A DNA stretch of 64,000 bases, taken from NCBI GenBank assembly GCA_963748095.1, contig CAVVIO010000019.1, positions 111,652 through 175,651 on the forward strand, read 5' to 3'. This document shows positions 33,350 to 41,533 of this stretch, one piece after another. Position 1 is the stretch's first letter, and every line of letters starts with the position of its first letter. The translations under genes were made by a program, and so were the position numbers. Below the pieces are notes generated by a model. The model was not told where the DNA came from and did not search any database. It saw only the letters and a list, made by a program, of their open reading frames with translations. Origin of the DNA: CAVVIO01 sp963748095 (GTDB taxonomy: Bacteria; Bacteroidota; Bacteroidia; Bacteroidales; UBA10428).

Positions 33350-34594
33350 ATGGAAAATACTACTATACTTCAAAACATGAGTTCCCTCGGTATGTCGATT
33401 GACAACGTTTGGGTATTACTTACAGCAGTGCTTGTATTCTTCATGCAGGCAGGGTTTGCCCTGGTTGAAGCAGGATTTACACGGACGAAGAATACTGCAA
33501 ATATCCTGATGAAAAACCTGATGGACTTTTGTATCGGTGCGCTTGCATTCTGGATTATTGGTTACAGTTTTATGTTCGGTGGAGACATTGCCGGATTTAT
33601 CGGAATGCCTCATTTCTTCACAAGTGCGGATACAATTGATGGATTGCCATTGCTTACCAAGTTAATGTTTCAAACAGTATTTGCTGCCACGGCTGCTACC
33701 ATTGTATCGGGAGCCATGGCTGAACGAACAAAATTCAACGCTTATCTTATATATAGCGCAATTATTACACTATTAATTTATCCGATTTCTGGTCACTGGG
33801 TATGGGGCGGTGGCTGGTTAAGCAACCTTGGATTTATCGATTTTGCCGGTTCAACTGTGGTCCATTCAGTAGGAGCCTGGGCAGGGTTGGTTGGTGCTAT
33901 GATGTTGGGACCTCGTATTGGTAAATATGTAAATGGAAAGGCAAAAGCTATTCCGGGACATAATCTGACTTATGGAGCATTGGGTGTTTTTATTCTCTGG
34001 TTCGGTTGGTTTGGATTCAATCCCGGATCACAGTTAGCAGCATCGGGAACTGACAATGCAATTGCAATTGCACATATCTTCATCACCACCAACCTGGCAG
34101 CTGCTGCCGGAGCGGTTGCAGCCATGCTTGTGGCCTGGATGCGTTATAAACGTCCCACCCTGTCACTTACCCTGAATGGTGCCCTAGCCGGTCTGGTAGC
34201 AATTACTGCAGGTTGTGCGGCTGTCTCTCCGGGTGGAGCAGTAATAATAGGTATTGTGGCTGGAGTTGTACTTGTTTTTGCTGTCGAATTCATTGACAGA
34301 AAACTAAAAATTGACGATCCTGTTGGGGCAATTTCTGTTCATGGAGTCAGTGGTGCACTCGGAACATTGATGGTAGGATTATTTGCTACCGATTCAGGAG
34401 TTTTTTACGGACATGGATTCAAACAATTGGGTGTTCAGGCAGTAGGTGTAGTAGCCGTTTTTGTTTGGGTAATTGTTGCTTCAATTATATTATTTTCATT
34501 ACTCAAGAAATTTAACGGCCTCAGAGTTTCGAAAAGAATTGAAGAAGAAGGTCTGGATATTTACGAACATGGAGAAAGCGCATATAATATGTAA
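33350..34594 (+). CDS. amt: Ammonium transporter Amt
   Basis: This 414-residue inner-membrane protein has eleven predicted helices and the Amt signature FMQAGFALVEAGFTRTKN near residues 28-45. The pore histidines lie in TVVHSVGAWAG (near 168) and ISVHGVSGALG (near 330), with the aromatic gate around WGGGWLSNLGFIDFAGS. It conducts ammonia/ammonium into the cell and is expected to be gated by the PII protein encoded 29 bp upstream. There is no cleavable Rh or kinase fusion. A bidirectional terminator follows. Confidence 0.96.
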   Translation: MENTTILQNMSSLGMSIDNVWVLLTAVLVFFMQAGFALVEAGFTRTKNTANILMKNLMDFCIGALAFWIIGYSFMFGGDIAGFIGMPHFFTSADTIDGLPLLTKLMFQTVFAATAATIVSGAMAERTKFNAYLIYSAIITLLIYPISGHWVWGGGWLSNLGFIDFAGSTVVHSVGAWAGLVGAMMLGPRIGKYVNGKAKAIPGHNLTYGALGVFILWFGWFGFNPGSQLAASGTDNAIAIAHIFITTNLAAAAGAVAAMLVAWMRYKRPTLSLTLNGALAGLVAITAGCAAVSPGGAVIIGIVAGVVLVFAVEFIDRKLKIDDPVGAISVHGVSGALGTLMVGLFATDSGVFYGHGFKQLGVQAVGVVAVFVWVIVASIILFSLLKKFNGLRVSKRIEEEGLDIYEHGESAYNM

Positions 34595-34629
34595 GATAAT
34601 CCCTCCCGGTTTTTAACCTGCACTTTGAG

Positions 34630-34655
34630 AAAACCCCGGAATTATCCGGGGTTTT
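34630..34655 (+). terminator. Bidirectional intrinsic terminator between amt and trpB2
   Basis: AAAACCCCGGA (34630-34640) pairs with TCCGGGGTTTT (34645-34655) around a 4-nt loop, followed by T and GCTTTTTCT. The opposite strand also ends in TTTT after the stem, so it can serve both convergent genes. Confidence 0.9.
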
Positions 34656-34680
34656 TGCTTTTTCTATTTATTTAAAAAAA

Positions 34681-36054
34681 TTATTTTACCATTCCCGGAA
34701 CAGGATAACCTTTAATTTCTTCCAGATTTTCCTTAATAACGTCATCGGGAAGCTCATAGTCCGAAAGTTCTCCGGAGAAGTATTTATCATAACCTAATAA
34801 GTCCATTAATCCATGGCCACTGAAATTAAAAAGTATCACTTTTTCTTTTCCTTCTTCTTTTGCTTTTTCAGCTTCCTGAATTGCAGCAGCTATGGCATGC
34901 GTGGTTTCCGGCGCCGGAATAATACCTTCGGTTTTTGCAAACAAAACACCTGCCCTATAACATTCGAGCTGGTGAATAGAACGTGGATTAATTAAACCTT
35001 CTACCGCTGCTTTACTGACCAGGGGCGCCATGCCATGATATCTCAACCCTCCGGCATGAATAGGAGGAGGAACAAAACTATGTCCCAGTGAATGCATCGC
35101 CACAAGGGGAGTCATTTTAGCAGTATCGCCGTGATCATAAACATAAGGTGCACGAGTCAAGGTCGGACAGGATGAAGGCTCTACAGGTATAATTTCGATA
35201 TCAGCCCCATTAATTTTATCATATACAAAAGGAAATGAAAGACCGGCAAAATTACTCCCACCACCTGCACATGCAATAACGATATCCGGTTTTTTGATAC
35301 CTGCTTTGGCAAGTTGCTTTTTAGCTTCAAGACCAATAACGGTTTGATGCATCATTACATGGTTCAATACCGAACCAAGTGAATATCTTGTTTTACCGGT
35401 TTTATCCGTTACAGCAGCTTCGATAGCTTCGCTGATAGCAATCCCAAGACTTCCGGGTGTATCAGGAAACCTGGCAAGAATGTCACGACCGGCTTGTGTT
35501 TCGTTACTAGGACTGGCGATACAGGTCCCTCCCCAGGTTTGCATCATGAGTTTCCTTAAAGGTTTCTGGTCAAAACTTACCCTTACCATAAATACTTTAC
35601 ATTCGAGTCCAACAAGTGAACAGGCAAAGGACAATGCACTTCCCCACTGGCCGGCCCCGGTTTCGGTAGTCAGCCGTTCAATACCGAATTGCTTGTTATA
35701 CCAGGCCTGAACAACTGCTGTATTTGGCTTATGACTTCCGGCAGGGGACAAACTTTCATTTTTGTAATATATTTTTGCAGGTGTGCCCAGGGCTTCTTCC
35801 AACGCATATGCACGATGTAAAGGTGAAGGACGCCAGCGTGATAACAATCCCTGTACTTCGTCAGGAATATTTATCCATCGTTCTGTACTGTATTCCTGTT
35901 CAACCAGGTTCATGGGAAATACGGGGGCCCAGGCTTCCGGAGGAACAGGCCCGTCGGGACTCATGAAGGGTTCTGCTTTCAAATCGGCAGCCAGATTATA
36001 CCATTGTTTTGGCATCTCATCCTCATCAAGGTAAATTTTTCGTGTTTGACTCAT
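34681..36054 (-). CDS. trpB: TrpB-like pyridoxal-phosphate tryptophan synthase beta subunit (TrpB2 type)
   Basis: This protein of about 457 residues (from ATG 36054) has the TrpB2 hallmarks: an N-terminal extension, RPSPLHRAYALEEAL, PLP Lys in NESLSPAGSHKPNTAV, the substrate loop TETGAGQWG and the phosphate-binding IACAGGGSNFAG. It condenses indole (or indole from IGP) with serine to give tryptophan. No trpA or other trp gene is adjacent, which is usual for TrpB2, whose role is often indole salvage. The leader upstream contains a Trp-rich peptide and terminator, so expression responds to tryptophan. A longer start at 36099 would run through the terminator and is unlikely. Confidence 0.93.
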   Translation of the reverse strand: MSQTRKIYLDEDEMPKQWYNLAADLKAEPFMSPDGPVPPEAWAPVFPMNLVEQEYSTERWINIPDEVQGLLSRWRPSPLHRAYALEEALGTPAKIYYKNESLSPAGSHKPNTAVVQAWYNKQFGIERLTTETGAGQWGSALSFACSLVGLECKVFMVRVSFDQKPLRKLMMQTWGGTCIASPSNETQAGRDILARFPDTPGSLGIAISEAIEAAVTDKTGKTRYSLGSVLNHVMMHQTVIGLEAKKQLAKAGIKKPDIVIACAGGGSNFAGLSFPFVYDKINGADIEIIPVEPSSCPTLTRAPYVYDHGDTAKMTPLVAMHSLGHSFVPPPIHAGGLRYHGMAPLVSKAAVEGLINPRSIHQLECYRAGVLFAKTEGIIPAPETTHAIAAAIQEAEKAKEEGKEKVILFNFSGHGLMDLLGYDKYFSGELSDYELPDDVIKENLEEIKGYPVPGMVK

Positions 36055-36087
36055 AATATAAAATTTAAGGTTTAAATGTTTTAAAAA

Positions 36088-36117
36088 AAAGAGGCACACT
36101 TTACAGCATGCCTCTTT
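36088..36117 (-). terminator. Attenuator terminator in the trpB2 leader
   Basis: On the minus strand AAAGAGGCA (36117-36109) pairs with TGCCTCTTT (36096-36088) around a 12-nt loop, and the stem runs into eight T residues (36090-36083). It lies 21 nt after the leader-peptide stop and 34 nt before the trpB2 ATG. The loop segment CATGCTGT is complementary to ACAGCATG at the end of the leader-peptide frame, giving a competing antiterminator. Confidence 0.8.
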
Positions 36118-36138
36118 TTAAATTTTTCCAATGACAGA

Positions 36139-36204
36139 TCATGCTGTTATACTATAAAAAGGCCGCCACCACCATTGTAATATTTTAACCGGAGTTTTTT
36201 TCAT
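36139..36204 (-). CDS. trpL: Tryptophan operon leader peptide (trpL-type, three consecutive Trp codons)
   Basis: This 21-codon minus-strand ORF begins MKKTPVKILQ, has three successive TGG codons, then RPFYSITA and TGA. The ATG is about a dozen bases after a well-formed promoter, and the terminator follows the stop. Stalling at WWW would leave ACAGCATG, which overlaps the last codons and stop, free to pair with CATGCTGT in the terminator loop. A ribosome reaching the stop would cover it and let the terminator form. This is the classic attenuation logic, here controlling a single trpB2 gene. It is too short for normal gene finders. Confidence 0.8.
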   Translation of the reverse strand: MKKTPVKILQWWWRPFYSITA

Positions 36205-36220
36205 TTCATGATATTTGTCA

Positions 36221-36250
36221 CAAAAATAAATATTCTGATCAATTTTCCAA
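36221..36250 (-). promoter_or_regulatory. Promoter of the trpL-trpB2 unit (TTG-N19-TATTTTTG)
   Basis: On the minus strand TTG (36250-36248) and TATTTTTG (36228-36221) are 19 bp apart, matching the Bacteroidota consensus. Initiation near 36216 places the leader-peptide ATG about 12 nt into the transcript. Confidence 0.62.
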
Positions 36251-36369
36251 CCCTGTCACCGGAATTTTATAATGCAATTATAAAATATTGGTTTTTATCC
36301 GCCACTCATTTTATAACTGAAAGAGATCCAAATATCAATTGTAGTAAAAGAAATCAATCAATCGATATC

Positions 36370-36377
36370 TAAATTTG
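36370..36377 (+). promoter_or_regulatory. -7 box TAAATTTG upstream of the FecR-like gene
   Basis: A TAnnTTTG match in the plus direction, about 90 bp before the FecR-like ATG at 36467. There is no TTG at the right -33 distance, so it is a weak call. Confidence 0.35.
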
Positions 36378-36466
36378 TAATTTTAAAAATTTCAGGGTTT
36401 ATTTGTAATACTCATATTCAGGCAGGACAGGAACATTTTTATGAACCAATTAATTCCAATTGTAAA

Positions 36467-37243
36467 ATGAAGAAACCGAATAACTATCAAATGTACAGGA
36501 AAAAACTCCTGCCAAAAAGGTACTTTTCTATTATACTAGTTTTAGTGATCTTTGTAGTCGGATTAACCCTGTTACTTCGTAAAATCGTTCATACCTATTC
36601 ATCTGCCTCTTCGCTGGTTTCTTTTACAGCAACAGATTCCATCCGGAAAATTGATCTACCGGACAGCTCTATGATCTTATTATATCCGGGATCGGAAATA
36701 ATTATCGATCGAAAGTCCAATCCAAAGCATCCAAAGATAATCCTTACAGGAGATGCCTCATTTCTCAATCAAAATAAAATTAATTTTCCAATGGTTGTAT
36801 ATGCAGGAAATGGTAAAATTGAAAGTTATAATGCCGGTTTTACGGTACATCAGGATTCGGTAAACCTGGGAATTAAGGTCAGGAAAGGTCAGTTGAATTT
36901 TTCAATCGCTGAGGATAGCAGTAAACATTTTATACTCACAAAAAATCAATTTCTGACTTACAAGTTTGGAAATCCTTTATCATTATTGAATCCTGCAATA
37001 AGTAACCTGCCAAATGATACACTTATTTTTAGTCACACACCACTTCCCGAAGTGTTGTTGTCCATCGGCACATCTTATGAGTTAACATTGCGCATTAAAG
37101 GCAATTCATTACCATACCATGATATTTCCGGAGATTTTCATCTACTAAAACCGGATGTAAGTATTCAGTTGATGAATGAAATTTGCCCGGATATTGATTT
37201 GGGAATCAATAATAAAGATTTACTTGTAACCAAAAAAAGTTAA
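36467..37243 (+). CDS. FecR-like membrane protein lacking the sigma-binding domain
   Basis: This 258-residue protein has about 20 positively charged N-terminal residues, one membrane helix near 21-38 (YFSIILVLVIFVVGLTLLL) and a periplasmic part. The periplasmic part resembles the FecR fold: IDLPDSSMILLYPGSEI...IILTGDASF and a repeat-like TVHQDSVNLGIKVRKGQLNF. The C-terminus (about 185-258) looks like the DUF4974 module. The usual cytoplasmic anti-sigma region is missing and no sigma gene is adjacent. It may be a degenerate or repurposed FecR relative. The transcript is divergent from trpB2. Confidence 0.6.
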   Translation: MKKPNNYQMYRKKLLPKRYFSIILVLVIFVVGLTLLLRKIVHTYSSASSLVSFTATDSIRKIDLPDSSMILLYPGSEIIIDRKSNPKHPKIILTGDASFLNQNKINFPMVVYAGNGKIESYNAGFTVHQDSVNLGIKVRKGQLNFSIAEDSSKHFILTKNQFLTYKFGNPLSLLNPAISNLPNDTLIFSHTPLPEVLLSIGTSYELTLRIKGNSLPYHDISGDFHLLKPDVSIQLMNEICPDIDLGINNKDLLVTKKS

Positions 37244-37285
37244 GTGATCCTTACCAGGTGAAATGAATTAAACCTGTCCTTTAGA

Positions 37286-38242
37286 TTATTTTTGTGGGTC
37301 GATATACTTTTTTTTCATTTTTGATCCGATTTTTAATCTGTTAAACCTATAATCAGGTTCCTGTCGAAATACTTTATTTAACAATTTATATAAGTCAGGA
37401 TGTTTTATTTTCAAAAGATCGGGACGCTGAAAAAAGTATTCGCTTACAACAGCAAAAAATTCCTGTTCGTTAGTTGCACCATATGGATTAATATCCGATT
37501 TATTTTTAAGAATTCTTTTCATTTCACTATGTACTAATTTAATCCAGGGCAAAGCATATTCATGTTCTAAAAACACCGCTGGCAAACCGTCAACCAGACC
37601 ATCCGATTTATCGATTAAATGTGCAAATTCGTGAATCCCAACATTCATTTTGTTTTCCGGATGTTGAAAACCGGAATAGAGATCGGGTTTTGACAAAATC
37701 ATTTTCCGATTTAAAAAACCGTCTCCCACCATACCAAGTATATTGCGTTCGTTCCCGGTTATATCGAAATGATGATTGAAAGAATTGGGATACAAAAGCA
37801 CTTCGTCAAGGTTAAAATATTCCCAGTGGGGAAATCCGAAAACCGGAATAACAGCACTGGCTGCTACTAATATTTTATCCTGATCAGTAACATTTGTGTC
37901 GATACCCGTGATTTTTTTCTCACCCAGGAAAAGTTGAATTTCCTTTTCAAATTGCTGTTTTTTTTCTTTTGACAGATTCCGGTAAAAATTAACATTACTC
38001 ATAAGTAAATTCTGCCAGTTCCCGGGGAAAGGGGTCTGCATTATCATTTTTCGCTTTCGAAATCTTCGGGAAAGCCGGTGAAAAACCAAGTAACTTATTA
38101 TTAAATCGAAAGGTAATACCAGGAAAATATTTAAAATTTGTTGCCGGTATAGCGGATAGGAAAGCAATAATGCCCCAAATAAGGCAAACAGGGACATAAT
38201 ACCTGCAAAATAAGGACGTTGTTTGAAAATATTTGAATTCAT
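37286..38242 (-). CDS. MtfA-like zinc-dependent peptidase (M90 family)
   Basis: The protein has two N-terminal membrane helices (about residues 8-50, GIMSLFALFGALLLSYPLYR and ILNIFLVLPFDLIISYLVF). It continues into a domain with the zinc motif HEFAHLIDKSDG, the second acidic site in NEQEFFAVVSEYFFQRP and the DEVLLYP segment typical of MtfA. E. coli MtfA is a soluble peptidase that binds the Mlc repressor; this homologue is membrane-anchored. I start at ATG 38242 rather than the TTG at 38260. The gene stands between unrelated genes with no obvious operon partner. Confidence 0.85.
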   Translation of the reverse strand: MNSNIFKQRPYFAGIMSLFALFGALLLSYPLYRQQILNIFLVLPFDLIISYLVFHRLSRRFRKRKMIMQTPFPGNWQNLLMSNVNFYRNLSKEKKQQFEKEIQLFLGEKKITGIDTNVTDQDKILVAASAVIPVFGFPHWEYFNLDEVLLYPNSFNHHFDITGNERNILGMVGDGFLNRKMILSKPDLYSGFQHPENKMNVGIHEFAHLIDKSDGLVDGLPAVFLEHEYALPWIKLVHSEMKRILKNKSDINPYGATNEQEFFAVVSEYFFQRPDLLKIKHPDLYKLLNKVFRQEPDYRFNRLKIGSKMKKKYIDPQK

Positions 38243-38344
38243 GTTTTTTCCAAAGCACAATTAATTTCCCGACTTTATTAACCAGTCGGATAATTCTTAT
38301 AAACAACAAAATAAGATAATTGATTCTGCTTGTATTAAAATTAT

Positions 38345-39976
38345 TTATTCTTCCTCATGCCGTTGATAAGGAGAACCGGGTTTCCATTCAGGAGTAAAAG
38401 TCCCTTCGGCAAGCTTTGCCCCCACTCTGAAAAGCAACCGTGTATTTGCAAGATCGCCCGACAAATCATCTTTATCAGGATGAAACTCGTCAGTAGGTTT
38501 ATGATAATTTTTCAGAAAATTTTCCTGAATCATTGTAGCTGCTTTTTCTTTGTCCATGCCCGGAATTTCATCGCCGCTTTTCAGATAAAGTACCGGGACC
38601 CCGGCAAATGCAAAAAATAACTGATCGGAACGGAAAAAGCTGCCATTCTCGGGGTGGCTTTCTGGTAGCACGATTCTTTTTTGTTCTTTTGCTACCTCCC
38701 TTACATAATCATCCATATCCGACAATCCATAGCCAACAATCTGTATATCTTTGGTATAACCATAAAAACCCATGCCGTCCATTGTTATATTGGCAACTGT
38801 TTTCGACATGGGAATGACCGGATGCTCTACATAATATTCCGAGCCCAGTAATCCGGCTTCCTCAGCAGTGACGGCCAAAAAGATCAGTGAACGCTGTGGT
38901 TTTTCTTTCATGGAAGAAAAAGCTTTAGCAATTTCGAGCAGGGAGGCTACTCCCGAAGCGTTATCGTTCGCCCCGTTGTAAATAGAATCTCCGTTTACAG
39001 GTCTGCCAATACCCAGATGATCCCAATGCGCAACATATACGATAGCTTCATCAGGTTGTGAAGTTCCTTTTATCATTGCCCCAACATTACTGGAAGACGA
39101 TTTTTTAAAAGTATTGTTCATGGTAATAGATACTTCTGCAGGCAAAAGCACTGGTTTAAAACCCTGCTTACTGGCTTCGGCCTTTAATTCCTTATAATTC
39201 ATTCCGAGATCGGAAAGTAATGCAGTTGCCGCATCTTTCGTAAGCCATCCTTCCAGCTTACAGCGGTTCATGTAATTATCTTCCCTGTCAATATACAAAT
39301 GGGTTGTATTTGCCCCGGTTTCAACAACACTCCACGGATAAGAAGCTGCCTTATCTTCATGTACGATCAAAATGCCGGCTGCTCCCTGACGGGCTGCTTC
39401 TTCGTATTTATAGGTCCACCTTCCATAATAGGTCATTGCATTCCCGGTAAACAAGGCAGTGTCCTTTGTTACAAATCCCGGATCATTAACCAGAACAATT
39501 ACTGTTTTCCCCTTCACATCCAGTCCGGCATAATCGTTCCAGTGATATTCTGGAGCAACAATACCAAATCCTGCAAAAACCAGTTGTGAACGATCAAGTT
39601 CTATCCTATCGGTTACCTGATTACTAAATGCCACAAAATCTTTGTTGAGTGTTAGGGTATAATTCTTTTTCCCGGCGATAATCTTTAAATCGGTTGGATG
39701 ATAGTTAATTTTCACCATAGGAACTTTTTGAAAATAACTTTCTCCAAAAGCCGGTGCAAGTCCAATTTTCTGAAATTCACCACGTATATAGTCAATGCTT
39801 TTTTCTTCTCCGGCAGTCATGGGCTTCCGCCCCATAAATTCATCGCTTGCCATTATGGAAATCTGTTTTGCCAAACCTTCCTTGGTTATAACAGATTCGG
39901 CCTTTTTTATTGTTGTTTCACGATTAGTGCAGGCAAAAAGGGTCGCGCAAATAAAAATCAAGGCAACTTTTTTCAT
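38345..39976 (-). CDS. M28-family metallopeptidase lipoprotein with PA domain
   Basis: This is a 543-residue exported lipoprotein: the signal MKKVALIFICATLFAC ends in a lipobox with Cys16. A protease-associated insert covers about residues 130-260 (GKTVIVLVNDPG, AARQGAAGILIVHE). The M28 catalytic domain shows zinc ligands in VAHWDHLG, ANDNASGVASLLEIA, VTAEEAGLLGSEYY and a downstream His near EFHPDKDD. It probably acts as an aminopeptidase or related exopeptidase at the periplasmic or cell surface side. It is monocistronic as far as can be seen. Confidence 0.93.
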   Translation of the reverse strand: MKKVALIFICATLFACTNRETTIKKAESVITKEGLAKQISIMASDEFMGRKPMTAGEEKSIDYIRGEFQKIGLAPAFGESYFQKVPMVKINYHPTDLKIIAGKKNYTLTLNKDFVAFSNQVTDRIELDRSQLVFAGFGIVAPEYHWNDYAGLDVKGKTVIVLVNDPGFVTKDTALFTGNAMTYYGRWTYKYEEAARQGAAGILIVHEDKAASYPWSVVETGANTTHLYIDREDNYMNRCKLEGWLTKDAATALLSDLGMNYKELKAEASKQGFKPVLLPAEVSITMNNTFKKSSSSNVGAMIKGTSQPDEAIVYVAHWDHLGIGRPVNGDSIYNGANDNASGVASLLEIAKAFSSMKEKPQRSLIFLAVTAEEAGLLGSEYYVEHPVIPMSKTVANITMDGMGFYGYTKDIQIVGYGLSDMDDYVREVAKEQKRIVLPESHPENGSFFRSDQLFFAFAGVPVLYLKSGDEIPGMDKEKAATMIQENFLKNYHKPTDEFHPDKDDLSGDLANTRLLFRVGAKLAEGTFTPEWKPGSPYQRHEEE

Positions 39977-40204
39977 AGCAATGTTTTTAATTTATAATGA
40001 AAATGAAAGTTTGAAGATACTATTTTTTTCAAATTAAAAAAGTTCTCCTGAAGAATTGGGTTCAAAAAATCAATTCTGCAAAACGGCCAAAAAATATTAA
40101 TAGGATGAATAAAAGCAGAGAATCAAGCAGGTAACCTGAGTTAATTTATAATAATGTTAAAGGATAAAGCTGTTTTAGTATCTCCGGTGTTTCTGTAGTT
40201 TTGT

Positions 40205-41083
40205 TTACAATTTAATGCCCAGCAACATAGCATCATCCGTTAACCTTTGATCACCTTTCCATTCATTAAATGTACTTTTAAAAGCCATTTCCTGATTTTC
40301 CATTGATCGGTAATGGTTTTCCATTAATATTTGCTGTAAACGCATGGTTTTTAATTTTTTATTCATTGGGCCTCCCATTTGATTAACGACTCCGTCTGTA
40401 TAAAGATAAACCAGTGTTCCCGGATATATTCTATCCGAATAACTTCTGAATTGATGTGATGTATCATACCTGAATCCAATTCCACGACGAACAGGCCGGA
40501 CAATTCGGAAGTCGTTGTTGTTAAAAACAAATAATGGACGATTAGCCCCGGCATAAGTGACTTGATTGATATTCAAATCAATTTTCACCATTGCTAATTC
40601 CATTCCCCACATATCTCTTTTCCCCAAATTAATTTTTAAAAGTATATTTTTAAGTTGCCTGTCTGTATAATTTAAAATATCAACCGGATGTCTCAGGCAG
40701 GCCAAATGTATTGCCTGTTCAAGAATTGTTGAACCCAATACGCTCATTAAAGTTCCCGCTAAACCATGACCGGTACAATCTGCAACAACAAAATAAATTG
40801 CATCATCCGATATAGTATACCAGAAGAAATCCCCTCCGCTTTTTCCTTTTCCGGATAAATTAAACATGAAACTTTCGGGAATAAGTCTTTTAAAATCGGC
40901 ATAATCAGATGTTACGATATACTGAAGATCCCGCTTGAATTCGGTCGGATGTAATAAGTTTTCTCCTAAAATATCTTTTATTTTTTCACTTCTTAATATG
41001 GAATTTGCAACTGACAGGTATTTCCACGTAACAAAAACATCGAATTCATCTGTATGTGTTGATATATTTTCGGAAATTATCAT
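40205..41083 (-). CDS. PP2C-type (SpoIIE/RsbU) serine phosphatase
   Basis: This 292-residue protein has a C-terminal SpoIIE phosphatase domain (about 75-290). Metal-binding residues are visible in SGGDFFWY, FVVADCTGHGLAG, LVYLYTDGVVNQ and LTDDAMLLGIKL. The ~70-residue N-terminus shows no PAS, GAF, REC or membrane segment. Such phosphatases usually dephosphorylate a STAS-domain anti-anti-sigma factor or other phosphoprotein. No clear partner is adjacent, though decayed receiver-domain sequence lies just upstream (41240-41475), so the gene may once have been longer or part of a response-regulator system. Confidence 0.86.
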   Translation of the reverse strand: MIISENISTHTDEFDVFVTWKYLSVANSILRSEKIKDILGENLLHPTEFKRDLQYIVTSDYADFKRLIPESFMFNLSGKGKSGGDFFWYTISDDAIYFVVADCTGHGLAGTLMSVLGSTILEQAIHLACLRHPVDILNYTDRQLKNILLKINLGKRDMWGMELAMVKIDLNINQVTYAGANRPLFVFNNNDFRIVRPVRRGIGFRYDTSHQFRSYSDRIYPGTLVYLYTDGVVNQMGGPMNKKLKTMRLQQILMENHYRSMENQEMAFKSTFNEWKGDQRLTDDAMLLGIKL

Positions 41084-41239
41084 ATGCTTTTACTAAAATT
41101 AAATTCAATTAATTTCTGAAATACCCTTTTAATTAAAACTAGGGAAGCTGAAAAAACCCATCATATACATTCTAATTTCAGTTCAAACTTTTTGTCTTTC
41201 TGCTATTCCAGAGTATATGTATATTTAACGAAGACTGAC

Positions 41240-41475
41240 AGACATGGTTGGACTAAAAGGTTAATTCTACCGGTGATATTCATCATCTAAAAAAATGATA
41301 TACATTAAAAAAACAAAACCCGATCTTCCGGTTATTTTCCTTACGGATAATGTGAATGAAAGCACAAAAAAATTTATACTTTGTTGTAGGTTGCGACGAT
41401 ATTATCAGTAAAACACTGGTAACAGATACCCTTTCTGAACTTATGATCCGTTTTTTTAATTTTTATACTCAATAA
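41240..41475 (+). pseudogene. Decayed receiver-domain sequence in intergenic region
   Basis: Within the 450-bp gap 41084-41533, plus-strand frames contain receiver-like pieces. MVGLKG lies near 41244, then YIKKTKPDLPVIFLTDN (frame starting with ATG 41295), then, after a one-base shift near 41390, FVVGCDDIISKTLVTDTL ending at TAA 41475. PDLPVIFLT and GxDDxISK are the usual beta-4 and Lys regions of a response regulator, in the right order and spacing. The phosphoacceptor region is only partly recognisable. It appears to be a gene fossil. Confidence 0.48.
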
Positions 41476-41533
41476 CTCTTTCTTTTTCATTAATTTTTCC
41501 TGGTGATATAAAATTTTAAAAGTACCTGTATCA

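Noticed and set aside
34681..36099. trpB2 start at 36099
   Set aside because: That start lies inside the attenuator terminator stem and loop; the ATG at 36054 starts the conserved protein directly.
36088..36117. Plus-strand terminator serving the FecR-like gene
   Set aside because: The plus-strand FecR-like gene lies downstream of it, and the longer T-run, leader peptide and promoter are all on the minus strand.
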